This document shows, one piece after another, positions 18,145-25,777 of a stretch of 64,000 nt of DNA. The notes under the pieces are model-generated. The model made no database searches. It saw nothing but the letters and a program-made list of their open reading frames with translations, and was not told where the DNA came from. The position numbers were made by a program, and so were the translations under genes. Location of the stretch: assembly GCA_944354035.1 (NCBI GenBank), contig CALVPS010000002.1, positions 1-64,000 on the forward strand, written 5' to 3'. Numbering within the stretch: position 1 is the first letter of the stretch; the number at the start of each line of letters is the position of its first letter. The stretch is from an uncultured Clostridia bacterium (GTDB taxonomy: Bacteria > Bacillota > Clostridia > Christensenellales > Borkfalkiaceae).

Positions 18145-18658
18145 CCCCGTTGTTACATTTGAAATGGCGGACGGTAAGACGTTTAAGGCGGAGCTGTATC
18201 CCGCGGTCGCGCCCAATACCGTAAACAACTTTTTATCGTTGGTAAGCAGCGGATTTTACGACGGCGTCGTGTTTCACCGCGTCATCGCCGGGTTTATGAT
18301 CCAGGGGGGAGACCCCAAAGGGATCGGTACGGGCGGGCCGGGGTATCGCATCCGGGGCGAGTTCACCGCCAACGGTTTTAAAAACAACTTAAAGCACACG
18401 CGCGGCGTGCTTTCGATGGCGCGTGCGCAGCATCCCGATTCCGCGGGATCGCAGTTTTTTGTCATGCATGCGGATGCCGAGTATTTGGACGGGCAGTACG
18501 CCGCGTTCGGCAAGGTGATCGAAGGGATGGACGTTGTGGACGCCATCGCTTCGGCGCGCACCGACTTCCGCGATAAACCGCTGACGGAGCAGCGGATGAA
18601 GAGGGTGACGGCGGAGACGTTCGGCGTCGCTTATCCCGCGCCGGAAAAGATAATATAA
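18134..18658 (+). CDS. Peptidyl-prolyl cis-trans isomerase, cyclophilin type
   Basis: 174 aa single-domain cyclophilin with FHRVIAGFMIQGGDP and GSQFFVM, the catalytic and substrate-binding signatures. No signal peptide, so cytoplasmic. GGAGGAG lies just before the ATG, which is inside the end of the deaminase gene. Accelerates X-Pro bond isomerisation in protein folding. Confidence 0.93.
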   Translation: MANNPVVTFEMADGKTFKAELYPAVAPNTVNNFLSLVSSGFYDGVVFHRVIAGFMIQGGDPKGIGTGGPGYRIRGEFTANGFKNNLKHTRGVLSMARAQHPDSAGSQFFVMHADAEYLDGQYAAFGKVIEGMDVVDAIASARTDFRDKPLTEQRMKRVTAETFGVAYPAPEKII

Positions 18659-18793
18659 GCCCATCGTTTTTCCGCGCGCCGAAAAACGGCGGATGGCGCG
18701 TTTTGCGGCGCGCGGGCGGCACTGCATATGATGGATGCGGCTGCGAGACGGCGGCCCTTTTACAGATCGAAACTTGCAATAGGACGGTTTTTT

Positions 18794-20230
18794 ATGATCG
18801 ACAACACCATTTATCAAAATCCCTTGAACACGCGGTACGCCAGCCGCGAAATGCAGGAAAACTTCGGCGACGAAAAGCGCTTCCGCCTTTGGAGAAAGCT
18901 TTGGATCGCGTTAGCCGAATCGGAGATGGAGCTCGGGCTTCCCGTTACGCAGGCGCAGGTGGATGAAATGAAGGCGCATGCGGACGATATCGACTATGCG
19001 CGGGCGGAGGAATACGAGCGGAAATTCCGCCACGACGTAATGGCGCACGTGCACGCCTTTGGCGATGTTGCGCCGCTGGCCGCGCCCATCATCCACCTGG
19101 GGGCGACGAGTTGCTTCGTCGATTGCAATTCCGAGGTCATGATCATCAGGGACGGGCTTGATATCCTGTTAAAAAAGCTTGTCAACGTAATGGACAAACT
19201 GAAAAAGTTTGCCCTTCGCTATAAAGATCTTCCAACGCTCGGTTTTACCCACCTGCAGCCGGCGCAGCTTACGACGGTGGGGAAGCGCGCCACGCTTTGG
19301 CTACAGGATCTGATGCTCGACTACGAAAACCTGGTCAATTTGTACGCGCACGTCCGTCTGCGCGGCGTGAAGGGGACGACGGGCACGCAGGCCAGCTTTA
19401 TGGAATTGTTCGGCGGCGACGAAAATAAGGTAAAAGAGCTGGAGCGCCGCGTCTGTCAAAAGCTCGGCTACGAAAACGTGTACGGCGTTACGGGGCAGAC
19501 GTATCCCAGAAAATTCGATTACAACGTGCTGTGCGTTCTTTCGCAGATCGCGCAGAGCGCTTATAAGTTTTCTAACGACATCCGCATTTTGCAGAACATG
19601 AAAGAGGTGGAAGAACCCTTTGAAAAGTCGCAGATCGGCTCTTCCGCCATGGCCTACAAGCGCAATCCCATGCGCTGCGAGCGGATGGGGTCGCTGGCGC
19701 GCTACATGCTGTCGCTGCCCATAAATACGGCCGTCACCGCCTCCACGCAGTGGTTCGAGCGTACGTTGGATGATTCGGCCAACCGCCGCATCGTCAACGC
19801 GCAGGCATTCTTGACGGTAGACGCCATTTTGAACATCTACATGAACGTGGCGGAAAATCTTGTTGTGTACGAAAAAGTTATTGCCAGACACATTGCGGCG
19901 GAGCTGCCGTTTATGGCGACGGAAAATATCATGATGGAGTGCGTAAAGGCAGGCGGCAACCGTCAGGAGCTGCACGAGCGCATCCGCGTACTCTCGATGG
20001 AGGCGGGGAAAAACGTAAAAGCGGAAGGGCGCGAAAACAATCTGATCGACCTTATCAAGGCCGATCAGATGTTTGCCGCGGTACATGACCGCATAGACGA
20101 AATTTTGGACGCACGAAAGTTTGTCGGCCGTGCGCCCGGCCAGACGGAGGCGTTTATCGCCAACGAGATCGATCCCATTCTTGAGCGGCATAAGCAGTTG
20201 CTCGGCGCGCAGGGGGACGTCCGCGTATAG
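18794..20230 (+). CDS. purB: Adenylosuccinate lyase
   Basis: Acts twice in purine synthesis, cleaving SAICAR and adenylosuccinate to release fumarate. 478 aa. Signature SSAMAYKRNPMRCERM (fumarase/aspartase superfamily GSSxMPxKxN equivalent) near residue 290, plus HLGATSCFV and TxLQPAQ-type motifs. ATG 18794 is chosen (AGGA 9 nt upstream); an earlier in-frame ATG at 18728 would add an atypical basic tail. Confidence 0.95.
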   Translation: MIDNTIYQNPLNTRYASREMQENFGDEKRFRLWRKLWIALAESEMELGLPVTQAQVDEMKAHADDIDYARAEEYERKFRHDVMAHVHAFGDVAPLAAPIIHLGATSCFVDCNSEVMIIRDGLDILLKKLVNVMDKLKKFALRYKDLPTLGFTHLQPAQLTTVGKRATLWLQDLMLDYENLVNLYAHVRLRGVKGTTGTQASFMELFGGDENKVKELERRVCQKLGYENVYGVTGQTYPRKFDYNVLCVLSQIAQSAYKFSNDIRILQNMKEVEEPFEKSQIGSSAMAYKRNPMRCERMGSLARYMLSLPINTAVTASTQWFERTLDDSANRRIVNAQAFLTVDAILNIYMNVAENLVVYEKVIARHIAAELPFMATENIMMECVKAGGNRQELHERIRVLSMEAGKNVKAEGRENNLIDLIKADQMFAAVHDRIDEILDARKFVGRAPGQTEAFIANEIDPILERHKQLLGAQGDVRV

Positions 20231-20335
20231 GGGTGCGGAGTCGATCGTAATTTACGCTGAATAAGGACAGAACGTGGTTTTTTTGCGCTTTTGCGGCGAT
20301 ATTCCGATCGGCCTTTGCACAGAATAAGGAGTGTT

Positions 20336-21346
20336 ATGAATGTACTTGTGACGGGCGGCGTCGGGTTTATCGGCTCGCATACGGTCGTAGAATTGCTGCA
20401 GGCGGGCCACAGCGTGGTCGTTGCGGACAATTTGTCAAATTCCAACGAAGAGGCGTTAACAAGGGTGCGCCGCTTAACGGGGAAAGAGGTGACCTTTTAT
20501 CGCTGCGACGTACGCGACAGAGAGGCGCTTGCGAGCATTTTTTCGCGCCATACATTCGATTGGGTCATCCACTTTGCCGGGCTGAAGGCGGTGGGCGAAA
20601 GCGTGCAAAAACCGCTGCTGTACTACGATAACAACCTGCTCTCTACAATCGTTCTGTTAGAGAGCATGCAGCGGTTCGGGGTAAAGCGGATGGTGTTTTC
20701 GTCGTCGGCCACCGTATACGGCGAGCCGGAGCGACTGCCCCTCGACGAGACGTGCAGACTTTCGGTGACCAATCCCTACGGAGCGACGAAACTGATGCAG
20801 GAGAATATTCTGCGCGACGTATGGCGCGCGGATCCCGCGTGGAACATTGCGTTGCTGCGCTACTTTAACCCCGTCGGGGCGCATCCGTCGGGAGTCATCG
20901 GAGAGGACCCCAAAGGGATCCCCAACAATCTTATGCCGTACGTTGCGCAGGTGGCAAGCGGGAAACTGCAGTCGATCGGCGTATTCGGGAACGACTATCC
21001 CACGGCGGACGGCACGGGCGTGCGCGACTATATCCATGTTGTCGACCTGGCGCGCGGGCATTTGGCCGCCATCGAAAAGCTGACTGCTCCCGGCGTGCAT
21101 GTGTATAATTTGGGAACGGGAAGGGGATACAGCGTGCTGGAGATGATCCGCGCTTTTGAGAAAGCCTGTCAAAAGAAGCTTCCCTATCAAATAAAACCCC
21201 GCCGTGCGGGCGATATTGCTGCATGCTATGCGGCATGCGATAAGGCTGCGCGTGAACTTGGCTGGCGTGCCGAGTACGGCCTCGAGGAGATGTGCCGAGA
21301 TCAGTGGAATTGGCAAAAAAATAACCCGAACGGCTATGGATCGTAG
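20336..21346 (+). CDS. galE: UDP-glucose 4-epimerase
   Basis: 336 aa extended short-chain dehydrogenase. NAD-binding [10 protein letters not shown] at the N-terminus, catalytic Ser in SSSATVYG and the Y-x-x-x-K pair in NPYGATKLM. Interconverts UDP-Glc and UDP-Gal. AAGGAG precedes the ATG by 6 nt. It stands alone between purB and dinB. Confidence 0.94.
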   Translation: MNVLVTGGVGFIGSHTVVELLQAGHSVVVADNLSNSNEEALTRVRRLTGKEVTFYRCDVRDREALASIFSRHTFDWVIHFAGLKAVGESVQKPLLYYDNNLLSTIVLLESMQRFGVKRMVFSSSATVYGEPERLPLDETCRLSVTNPYGATKLMQENILRDVWRADPAWNIALLRYFNPVGAHPSGVIGEDPKGIPNNLMPYVAQVASGKLQSIGVFGNDYPTADGTGVRDYIHVVDLARGHLAAIEKLTAPGVHVYNLGTGRGYSVLEMIRAFEKACQKKLPYQIKPRRAGDIAACYAACDKAARELGWRAEYGLEEMCRDQWNWQKNNPNGYGS

Positions 21347-21384
21347 TTTTGCATAGTAGTATGCGTAGCATAATATAGTTTTTT

Positions 21385-21407
21385 GCCCACATTTGCGGGC
21401 TTTTTTA
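21385..21407 (+). terminator. galE terminator
   Basis: Short GCCC/GGGC-based stem with one mismatch (385-400) followed by T6, about 40 bp after the galE stop. Confidence 0.7.
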
Positions 21408-21441
21408 TTTTTCGTCTTTGTCGTTCCATTCTGCAAAAATC

Positions 21442-21481
21442 CGAATGTTTGTTTGACATTTTTGCTCAAATATGGTATATT
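21442..21481 (+). promoter_or_regulatory. dinB promoter with LexA-type box
   Basis: TTGACA (21453-21458), 17-bp spacer and TATATT (21476-21481). A CGAAT-N4-GTTTG element at 21442-21455 overlaps the -35 and differs from the Gram-positive LexA/DinR consensus (CGAAC-N4-GTTYG) at one core position. The gene downstream is an SOS polymerase, which supports the assignment. Confidence 0.75.
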
Positions 21482-21550
21482 CACAGCGGATCGGCCGTTA
21501 TGGCCGTCCGCTTCGGCCCGGCAGGGCACGGCGGATTGCGGAGGTGTCGT

Positions 21551-22807
21551 TTGAACGGCAAACGGTGTATTCTTCACAGCGATCTGAATAATTTTTATGC
21601 TTCGGTCGAGTGTTTGCGCCGTCCCGAGTTTTGGAACAAGCCGCTGGCGGTCTGCGGCAGTTTTGAAGATCGTCACGGCGTAGTCTTGGCTAAAAACATG
21701 CCCGCCAAACAGATGGGGGTAAAGACGGGCGAGGTGTTTTGGCAGGCCAAGCAAAAGTGCCCGGAGCTGGTCAGCGTGCCTGCGGATTTTCCCGCATATA
21801 TCAAGGTATCGCGTGCTGTTCGCGCCATATACGAGCGCTTTACCGACCGCATCGAACCGTTCGGGATCGATGAATGTTGGCTGGATGTGACCGAAAGCCG
21901 TTTTTTGTTTGGCGACGCGCGCGAAATTGCCGAATGCATCCGCGCCGCCGTCAAACGGGAGATCGGCGTTACGGTGAGCGTCGGCGTCAGCTGGAATAAA
22001 ATTTTTGCCAAGCTTGCCTCCGATTTAAAAAAACCGGACGCTGTGACCGTGATCGACGAGCAAAATTACCGCAATGTGGTCTGGCGCCTCCCCGTTTCGA
22101 ATCTTTTGTATGTCGGAAAGGCTACGGCAAAAAGGCTTTTGCAATTGGGCATTGGTACGATCGGCGATCTTGCCCGTGCGGACGAGGCAATGCTCACGGC
22201 CAATTTGGGAAAGTGGGGCAAGGTGCTGCACACGTACGCCAACGGGGAGGATGCATCGGAGGTGCTCCCGGGCGATCGTCCGCACGTCGTTAAAAGCGTG
22301 GGGAACAGCCTTACCTGCTATCGCGATCTCACTTCCCCCGAGGAGGTGCATACCCTGCTGCTGTTGCTGTCGGAGAGCGTTTCAGCCCGTCTTACCGAAA
22401 AGGGATTGGGACGCGCCGAAACGGTAAAGATCTCCGTAACGGACAATGCCTTCCGCGTCTACGGCAAGCAGGGCAAGCCGCGCGTTCCCGTTAGCAGCGC
22501 CAAGGGGATCGCCGATTGCGCGTTTGCGCTGTTTACTTCGCTGTATTCCTGGCGCGCGCCCGTGCGCGCGCTCGGCGTTTCGGTATGCGATTTTACGGTT
22601 GCAGAACAGTTGGATCTGTTCGGGAACGATCGGCAGGAAGAAAAATCTGCCAAGGCTGACGCTGCGGTTTTGCGTTTGCGTGAAAAATACGGAAGCGGCA
22701 TTGTGCAGCGCGCCGCCGTCTTTCAAGATGCGCGCTTGAAAAATATCGATATCAAGGGAACGCATTTGATCCGCCCCGCCTCTCCGGACGCTCCGGACGA
22801 GGAGTAG
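21551..22807 (+). CDS. dinB: DNA polymerase IV / Y-family lesion-bypass polymerase
   Basis: 418 aa. Y-family palm motifs ILHSDLNNFYASVE and the catalytic SIDE-equivalent GIDECWLD, then the thumb helix-hairpin-helix and little-finger domain. Residue changes around the active site (SDLNNF, ECWLD) place it in the Firmicutes DinB/UmuC group. Start TTG 21551 is chosen because GGAGG lies 6 nt upstream and the conserved core begins at once; ATG 21500 has no ribosome site. Confidence 0.9.
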   Translation: MNGKRCILHSDLNNFYASVECLRRPEFWNKPLAVCGSFEDRHGVVLAKNMPAKQMGVKTGEVFWQAKQKCPELVSVPADFPAYIKVSRAVRAIYERFTDRIEPFGIDECWLDVTESRFLFGDAREIAECIRAAVKREIGVTVSVGVSWNKIFAKLASDLKKPDAVTVIDEQNYRNVVWRLPVSNLLYVGKATAKRLLQLGIGTIGDLARADEAMLTANLGKWGKVLHTYANGEDASEVLPGDRPHVVKSVGNSLTCYRDLTSPEEVHTLLLLLSESVSARLTEKGLGRAETVKISVTDNAFRVYGKQGKPRVPVSSAKGIADCAFALFTSLYSWRAPVRALGVSVCDFTVAEQLDLFGNDRQEEKSAKADAAVLRLREKYGSGIVQRAAVFQDARLKNIDIKGTHLIRPASPDAPDEE

Positions 22808-22874
22808 CAGCTGCATTTTTTTAACATTGCGCAGGCTGCGCGGCGTTTTGCAGGGTGCGGGCGCCGTGTTTTGT

Positions 22875-22903
22875 TTGACTTTTTCCGCCTGCCGTGTTAT
22901 GAT
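22875..22903 (+). promoter_or_regulatory. Promoter of candidate small RNA A
   Basis: TTGACT (22875-22880), 17-bp spacer and TATGAT (22898-22903). The ten bases from the -35 (TTGACTTTTT) are identical to those of the second small-RNA promoter about 590 bp downstream. Confidence 0.6.
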
Positions 22904-22908
22904 AGAGC

Positions 22909-22994
22909 CGCAAGAGGGGCGGCAAGCGTAACCCCTCCGCGCTCTTTCCCGTTTCGGTCAGGTTCTCACACGTTCGCCGAAACGGGCTTTTTTA
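22909..22994 (+). ncRNA. Candidate small RNA A with intrinsic terminator
   Basis: About 85 nt between a promoter and a perfect 10-bp terminator stem (CCCGTTTCGG at 948-957 with CCGAAACGGG) followed by T6. Contains an AGGGG/CCCCT hairpin. Directly after the -10, AGAGC pairs with GCTCT 33 nt further on; the second locus has a different sequence in the same places that still pairs. No ORF with a ribosome site. Not recognised as a known RNA family. Confidence 0.5.
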
Positions 22995-23044
22995 TGGGGC
23001 GCAGGCTGCACAGATGCACGGCGTTTCGCGTTCCATATGAATCG

Positions 23045-23239
23045 GTCGAATAAATATTCGCCGGCATAGCCGGTGGTTTTTCAGTTTACTTCTCCTGCGG
23101 CTCGTGCCGCCATAGGCGGGGTGTGCTGTAAGTCCTCATATTACCGGCTGCGCGCAAGCCGCGCCTGTGACGACCCGGCAGTCATGCAATTGTTACTTGT
23201 TACCCGTAAACGGGCCTTTTCTGCACTTAATTTTTTCAC
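23045..23239 (-). repeat. Structured, repeat-like element with two mini-ORFs (possible IS remnant)
   Basis: Read on the minus strand: a purine-rich lead-in with GGAG, a 32-codon frame from GTG (23239-23141), a 17-codon frame from ATG (23139-23086), then a hairpin (CGCCGGC/GCCGGTG, 23059-23075) followed by AT-rich DNA. Composition changes sharply at 23200, where a pyrimidine-rich tract (plus strand) begins. It looks like a dispersed non-autonomous element or the end of an IS200/IS605-type element, but no transposase is present, and family membership is a guess. Confidence 0.3.
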
Positions 23240-23374
23240 CTTTATCCTTGCTCCTCTTTCATTATTATTCTTTATTATTCTTTTTTACTTTTCTGTTTGT
23301 TTTTCTTCTATTTTTTACCTTACCGTTATTTCCGTCTCTCCTGTTCTTTTTTGTGCATCGGCAAAGCCTCTCTC

Positions 23375-23400
23375 AAACCCGCAACCGATCCGCGGGTTTT
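23375..23400 (+). terminator. Possible terminator, plus strand
   Basis: AAACCCGC (375-382) pairs with GCGGGTTT (392-399), with T4 at the end. It lies downstream of the pyrimidine-rich tract; what it would terminate is unclear. Confidence 0.4.
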
Positions 23401-23407
23401 GGGAAAC

Positions 23408-23439
23408 AAAAAAGGGCGACCCGCTCTGTCGGGTCGCTC
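23408..23439 (-). terminator. Intrinsic terminator, minus strand
   Basis: 8-bp stem GCGACCCG/CGGGTCGC (416-423, 430-437) with a T6 run on the minus strand. It probably stops read-through from the small minus-strand gene at 23724-24056. Confidence 0.65.
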
Positions 23440-23462
23440 CGTTAAAATAGCTGTTTTTCCTC

Positions 23463-23491
23463 TTGACTTTTTGCCCCGTTTGCGTTATACT
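23463..23491 (+). promoter_or_regulatory. Promoter of candidate small RNA B
   Basis: TTGACT (23463-23468), 17-bp spacer and TATACT (23486-23491); the same architecture as the promoter at 22875. Confidence 0.62.
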
Positions 23492-23497
23492 GTAAGC

Positions 23498-23577
23498 AAG
23501 CAGAGGGGGCGAGGCAATTGCCCCCGGCGCTTACCCTTTAACCGTTCCGGCTGTCAAGCAAGGGAGCGGTTTTTTTG
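23498..23577 (+). ncRNA. Candidate small RNA B with intrinsic terminator
   Basis: About 80 nt between promoter and terminator. Contains GGGGGC/GCCCCC hairpin around a GAGGCAATT loop, and a 9-bp terminator stem (AACCGTTCC with GGAGCGGTT) followed by T7. GTAAGC right after the -10 pairs with GCTTAC at 529-534, matching the AGAGC/GCTCT pair of RNA A. Shares AGAGGGG and GGCAA with RNA A. No coding potential seen. Confidence 0.55.
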
Positions 23578-23723
23578 TATCCGTCGAGAGTAATGGCCGC
23601 GCTCGAAAACTTTGACGGAGAAGAAGAGCCGTGCCGTGTCGGCGCATTGCCGTACAATACGCTGCGAGCCTCCGCACAATGCTTTTTGCGCGCGGAGCGC
23701 TCCCGTCGATCGGACCTGTCCGG

Positions 23724-24056
23724 TCACGGTTCCTTTACAAACCAAAGGATTTTGTAGGGCAGGCTGATGTCCGCTTTTTTGTCGATCGTATTGACGGAGA
23801 TGGCGATAAACTCTGCGCCTTCCGCTCTTTCAACATCCGTATATATGCTGCCCTTGTATTCCCGTCTTCCCGCCGCATGCCATTCTGTGTTCTGCGTGCG
23901 GCCCCGCAAAATGGCGGGGATGGGGAAATCGGCGTACCGACCGCGCCGCACGTCTTTGTAGCCCCGTAAAACCAATTCCTGCGCGATCGTGCGAACGCTG
24001 CCGCCGCGAGGCGTTTTTCCGTTGCGAAGGATCTCGTCCAGCTGTTCTGTCGTCAT
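23724..24056 (-). CDS. Hypothetical protein, 110 aa
   Basis: No family recognised. Soluble, no signal peptide or membrane helix; a mixed-charge protein with an Arg/Lys-rich first half (RGYKDVRRGRYAD) and a beta-rich second half ending in LPYKILWFVKEP. Of two in-frame ATGs (24062 and 24056), the second has the better distance (8 nt) from AGGAA. It sits alone between small RNA B and tRNA-Trp. The coding call rests on the open frame, the ribosome site and the gap it fills. Confidence 0.55.
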   Translation of the reverse strand: MTTEQLDEILRNGKTPRGGSVRTIAQELVLRGYKDVRRGRYADFPIPAILRGRTQNTEWHAAGRREYKGSIYTDVERAEGAEFIAISVNTIDKKADISLPYKILWFVKEP

Positions 24057-24172
24057 GGTCATATTTCCTGTTTTTTGGTTTATGATGTTATATAAGCGGC
24101 TTTGTTTGGGAGCCTTGCGGCAAAGCGATGGGGTGCAGTAAGCGGGTGCGGCGGCCGTATATGCGATTTTAT

Positions 24173-24201
24173 TTGACTTTCGGCCGCAAAACTGCTATCA
24201 T
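24173..24201 (+). promoter_or_regulatory. Orphan plus-strand promoter
   Basis: TTGACT (24173-24178), 17-bp spacer and TATCAT (24196-24201). Downstream is only about 80 nt before the convergent tRNA-Trp terminator; no gene is visible. Confidence 0.4.
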
Positions 24202-24272
24202 AAAAAGTAACAAAATGGGTGTTTTTTGGTGTTTGTTAGTATTTTTAGATGACATCGAACGCTATATCTTGT

Positions 24273-24316
24273 GTAAAAATACCGCCTGTACCACAATATT
24301 TTGCGATACAGGCGGT
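24273..24316 (-). terminator. tRNA-Trp terminator
   Basis: On the minus strand a perfect 10-bp stem (ACCGCCTGTA with TACAGGCGGT, loop 16 nt) followed by ATTTTT, starting 2 nt after the tRNA CCA end. Confidence 0.85.
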
Positions 24317-24317
24317 T

Positions 24318-24392
24318 TGGCAGGGGAGACGCGATTCGAACACGCAACCTACGGTTTTGGAGACCGCTACTCTACCGTTGAGCCACTCCCCT
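24318..24392 (-). tRNA. tRNA-Trp (anticodon CCA), CCA end encoded
   Basis: Cloverleaf on the minus strand: acceptor AGGGGAG/CTCCCCT, discriminator G, D-arm with GGCTCAACGGTAGAG, anticodon loop CTCCAAA giving CCA, T-arm GTTCGAATC. The 3' CCA is genomically encoded (24318-24320). Monocistronic, with its own promoter and terminator. Confidence 0.97.
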
Positions 24393-24405
24393 GTACACAA
24401 GGGAT

Positions 24406-24435
24406 ATTATATACCATATCCCGTCGGTTCGTCAA
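24406..24435 (-). promoter_or_regulatory. tRNA-Trp promoter
   Basis: Minus-strand TTGACG (430-435), 18-bp spacer and TATAAT (406-411), about 14 bp upstream of the tRNA 5' end. Confidence 0.7.
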
Positions 24436-24473
24436 CAAAAAACGGGTAAAAAAATACAAAAAGGAGCCATGTT

Positions 24474-25271
24474 ATGCAAAATCGTACCACGCTCGGCGTT
24501 ATCGGAGGCGGATTTATGGCGCACGCCATTGTTTCGGGCGCGCTTTCGTCAGGATTTCTTGCCGCGGGAGATATCCTGGTCAGTGAGCCCGATCTCGTTC
24601 GCAGAGACGGTTTTATAAAGCTCGGCGTGCGAGTCACGCAGGAAAATGCAGAGACGGCCGCGTGCGATTTTTTGCTGCTGGCCGTAAAGCCGCAGGTATT
24701 TGTTGAGGCGGTCGCATCGCTGCGGCATGCCGATCGGCTCCCCGTGGTGATCAGCATCATGGCCGGAAAAACCAGGCGTGCGATCCGCCAAAGCCTGCCG
24801 TCTGCCAAAATTGCGCGCGTCATGCCCAATCTGCCCTGCGCCGTCGGCGCGGGGATGGCGGGGATGGATACTTCGGAACTCTCCGGGGAGGAGCGGGTGT
24901 TCGTAGAGAGGCTCTTCCGTTCGGTCGGGCAGACGGCCGAGGTGGAGGAGGCGCTGCTGGACGCCGTGACCGGGATTTCGGGAAGCGGTCCCGCATATGT
25001 ATATTTGTTTCTCCGCGCGCTGATCCGCGCCGGCGTGGCGCACGGATTGACGGAGGAGCGCGCCAAACAGCTGGCGCTGCAGACGATCGCCGGCGGGGTG
25101 GAGATGGCGCGCCGCTCCGAACGATCGCCCGACGAACTGATCGCGGCGGTCTCCTCCAAGGGCGGGACGACGGTCGCGGCGCTTGAAAGTTTTCGGGAAG
25201 ACGATTTTGAAGGCAGTGTGCTGCGTGCGGTCGACGCCGCCGTATGCCGCGCAAAGGAACTTTCGGAATGA
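24474..25271 (+). CDS. proC: Pyrroline-5-carboxylate reductase
   Basis: Last step of proline synthesis (P5C to proline, NAD(P)H). 265 aa. Rossmann start GVIGGGFMAHAI, then the C-terminal signature around AVTGISGSGPAYVYLF and the SKGGTTVAAL segment. GGAG is 7 nt before ATG. Stop overlaps the rnhA start (ATGA). Confidence 0.95.
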   Translation: MQNRTTLGVIGGGFMAHAIVSGALSSGFLAAGDILVSEPDLVRRDGFIKLGVRVTQENAETAACDFLLLAVKPQVFVEAVASLRHADRLPVVISIMAGKTRRAIRQSLPSAKIARVMPNLPCAVGAGMAGMDTSELSGEERVFVERLFRSVGQTAEVEEALLDAVTGISGSGPAYVYLFLRALIRAGVAHGLTEERAKQLALQTIAGGVEMARRSERSPDELIAAVSSKGGTTVAALESFREDDFEGSVLRAVDAAVCRAKELSE

Positions 25272-25702
25272 AGCGGGTCATATTGTACACCGACGGCGCG
25301 TGTTCCGGCAATCCCGGCGCGGGCGGTTGGGGCGCCGTTTTACAGTACGGCGAACATATGTTGGAACTTTGCGGCGGCGCGCGGGAGACGACGAACAACC
25401 GCATGGAGATGACCGCTGTGATCGAGGGGCTAAAAAAACTGAAATATACTTGCAGCGTCGATATATACAGCGATTCCGCCTATGTCGTCAACGCATTCAA
25501 CGAGGGTTGGCTGCGGGGTTGGAAGAGGGACGGCTGGAAAAAGAAGGACGGGAAAGAGGTGCTGAACGCCGATCTCTGGCGGGAACTGGCGGCACTCGTC
25601 GAGCGGCACGACGTCCGCTTTCATAAAGTAAAGGGACACGCGGACGACGTATGGAACAATCGCTGCGACGCTTTGGCGCGCAGCGCTGTTCCCGATGACT
25701 AA
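25268..25702 (+). CDS. rnhA: Ribonuclease HI
   Basis: 144 aa, degrades RNA in RNA-DNA hybrids. Full set of catalytic carboxylates: YTDGACSGNPG, NNRMEMTA, YSDSAYV and NNRCDALA. The ATG overlaps the proC stop by 4 nt and starts the canonical N-terminus (MKRVILYTDG). Confidence 0.96.
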   Translation: MKRVILYTDGACSGNPGAGGWGAVLQYGEHMLELCGGARETTNNRMEMTAVIEGLKKLKYTCSVDIYSDSAYVVNAFNEGWLRGWKRDGWKKKDGKEVLNADLWRELAALVERHDVRFHKVKGHADDVWNNRCDALARSAVPDD

Positions 25703-25777
25703 TCGGAGAAAAAAGGGTGTATAATAGGAGTGAAGATCGAAAGGCCGTGTTGTAAGGACGCGGCGGAGGTTTCGGCC

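Noticed and set aside
22871-23053. 60-codon ORF across small RNA A
   Set aside because: The frame begins upstream of the promoter's -10 and crosses the terminator; no ribosome site.
23045-23239. Stand-alone omega RNA / HEARO-type guide RNA
   Set aside because: Hairpins are suggestive, but I could not align it with any remembered IscB or TnpB guide scaffold and there is no nuclease gene.
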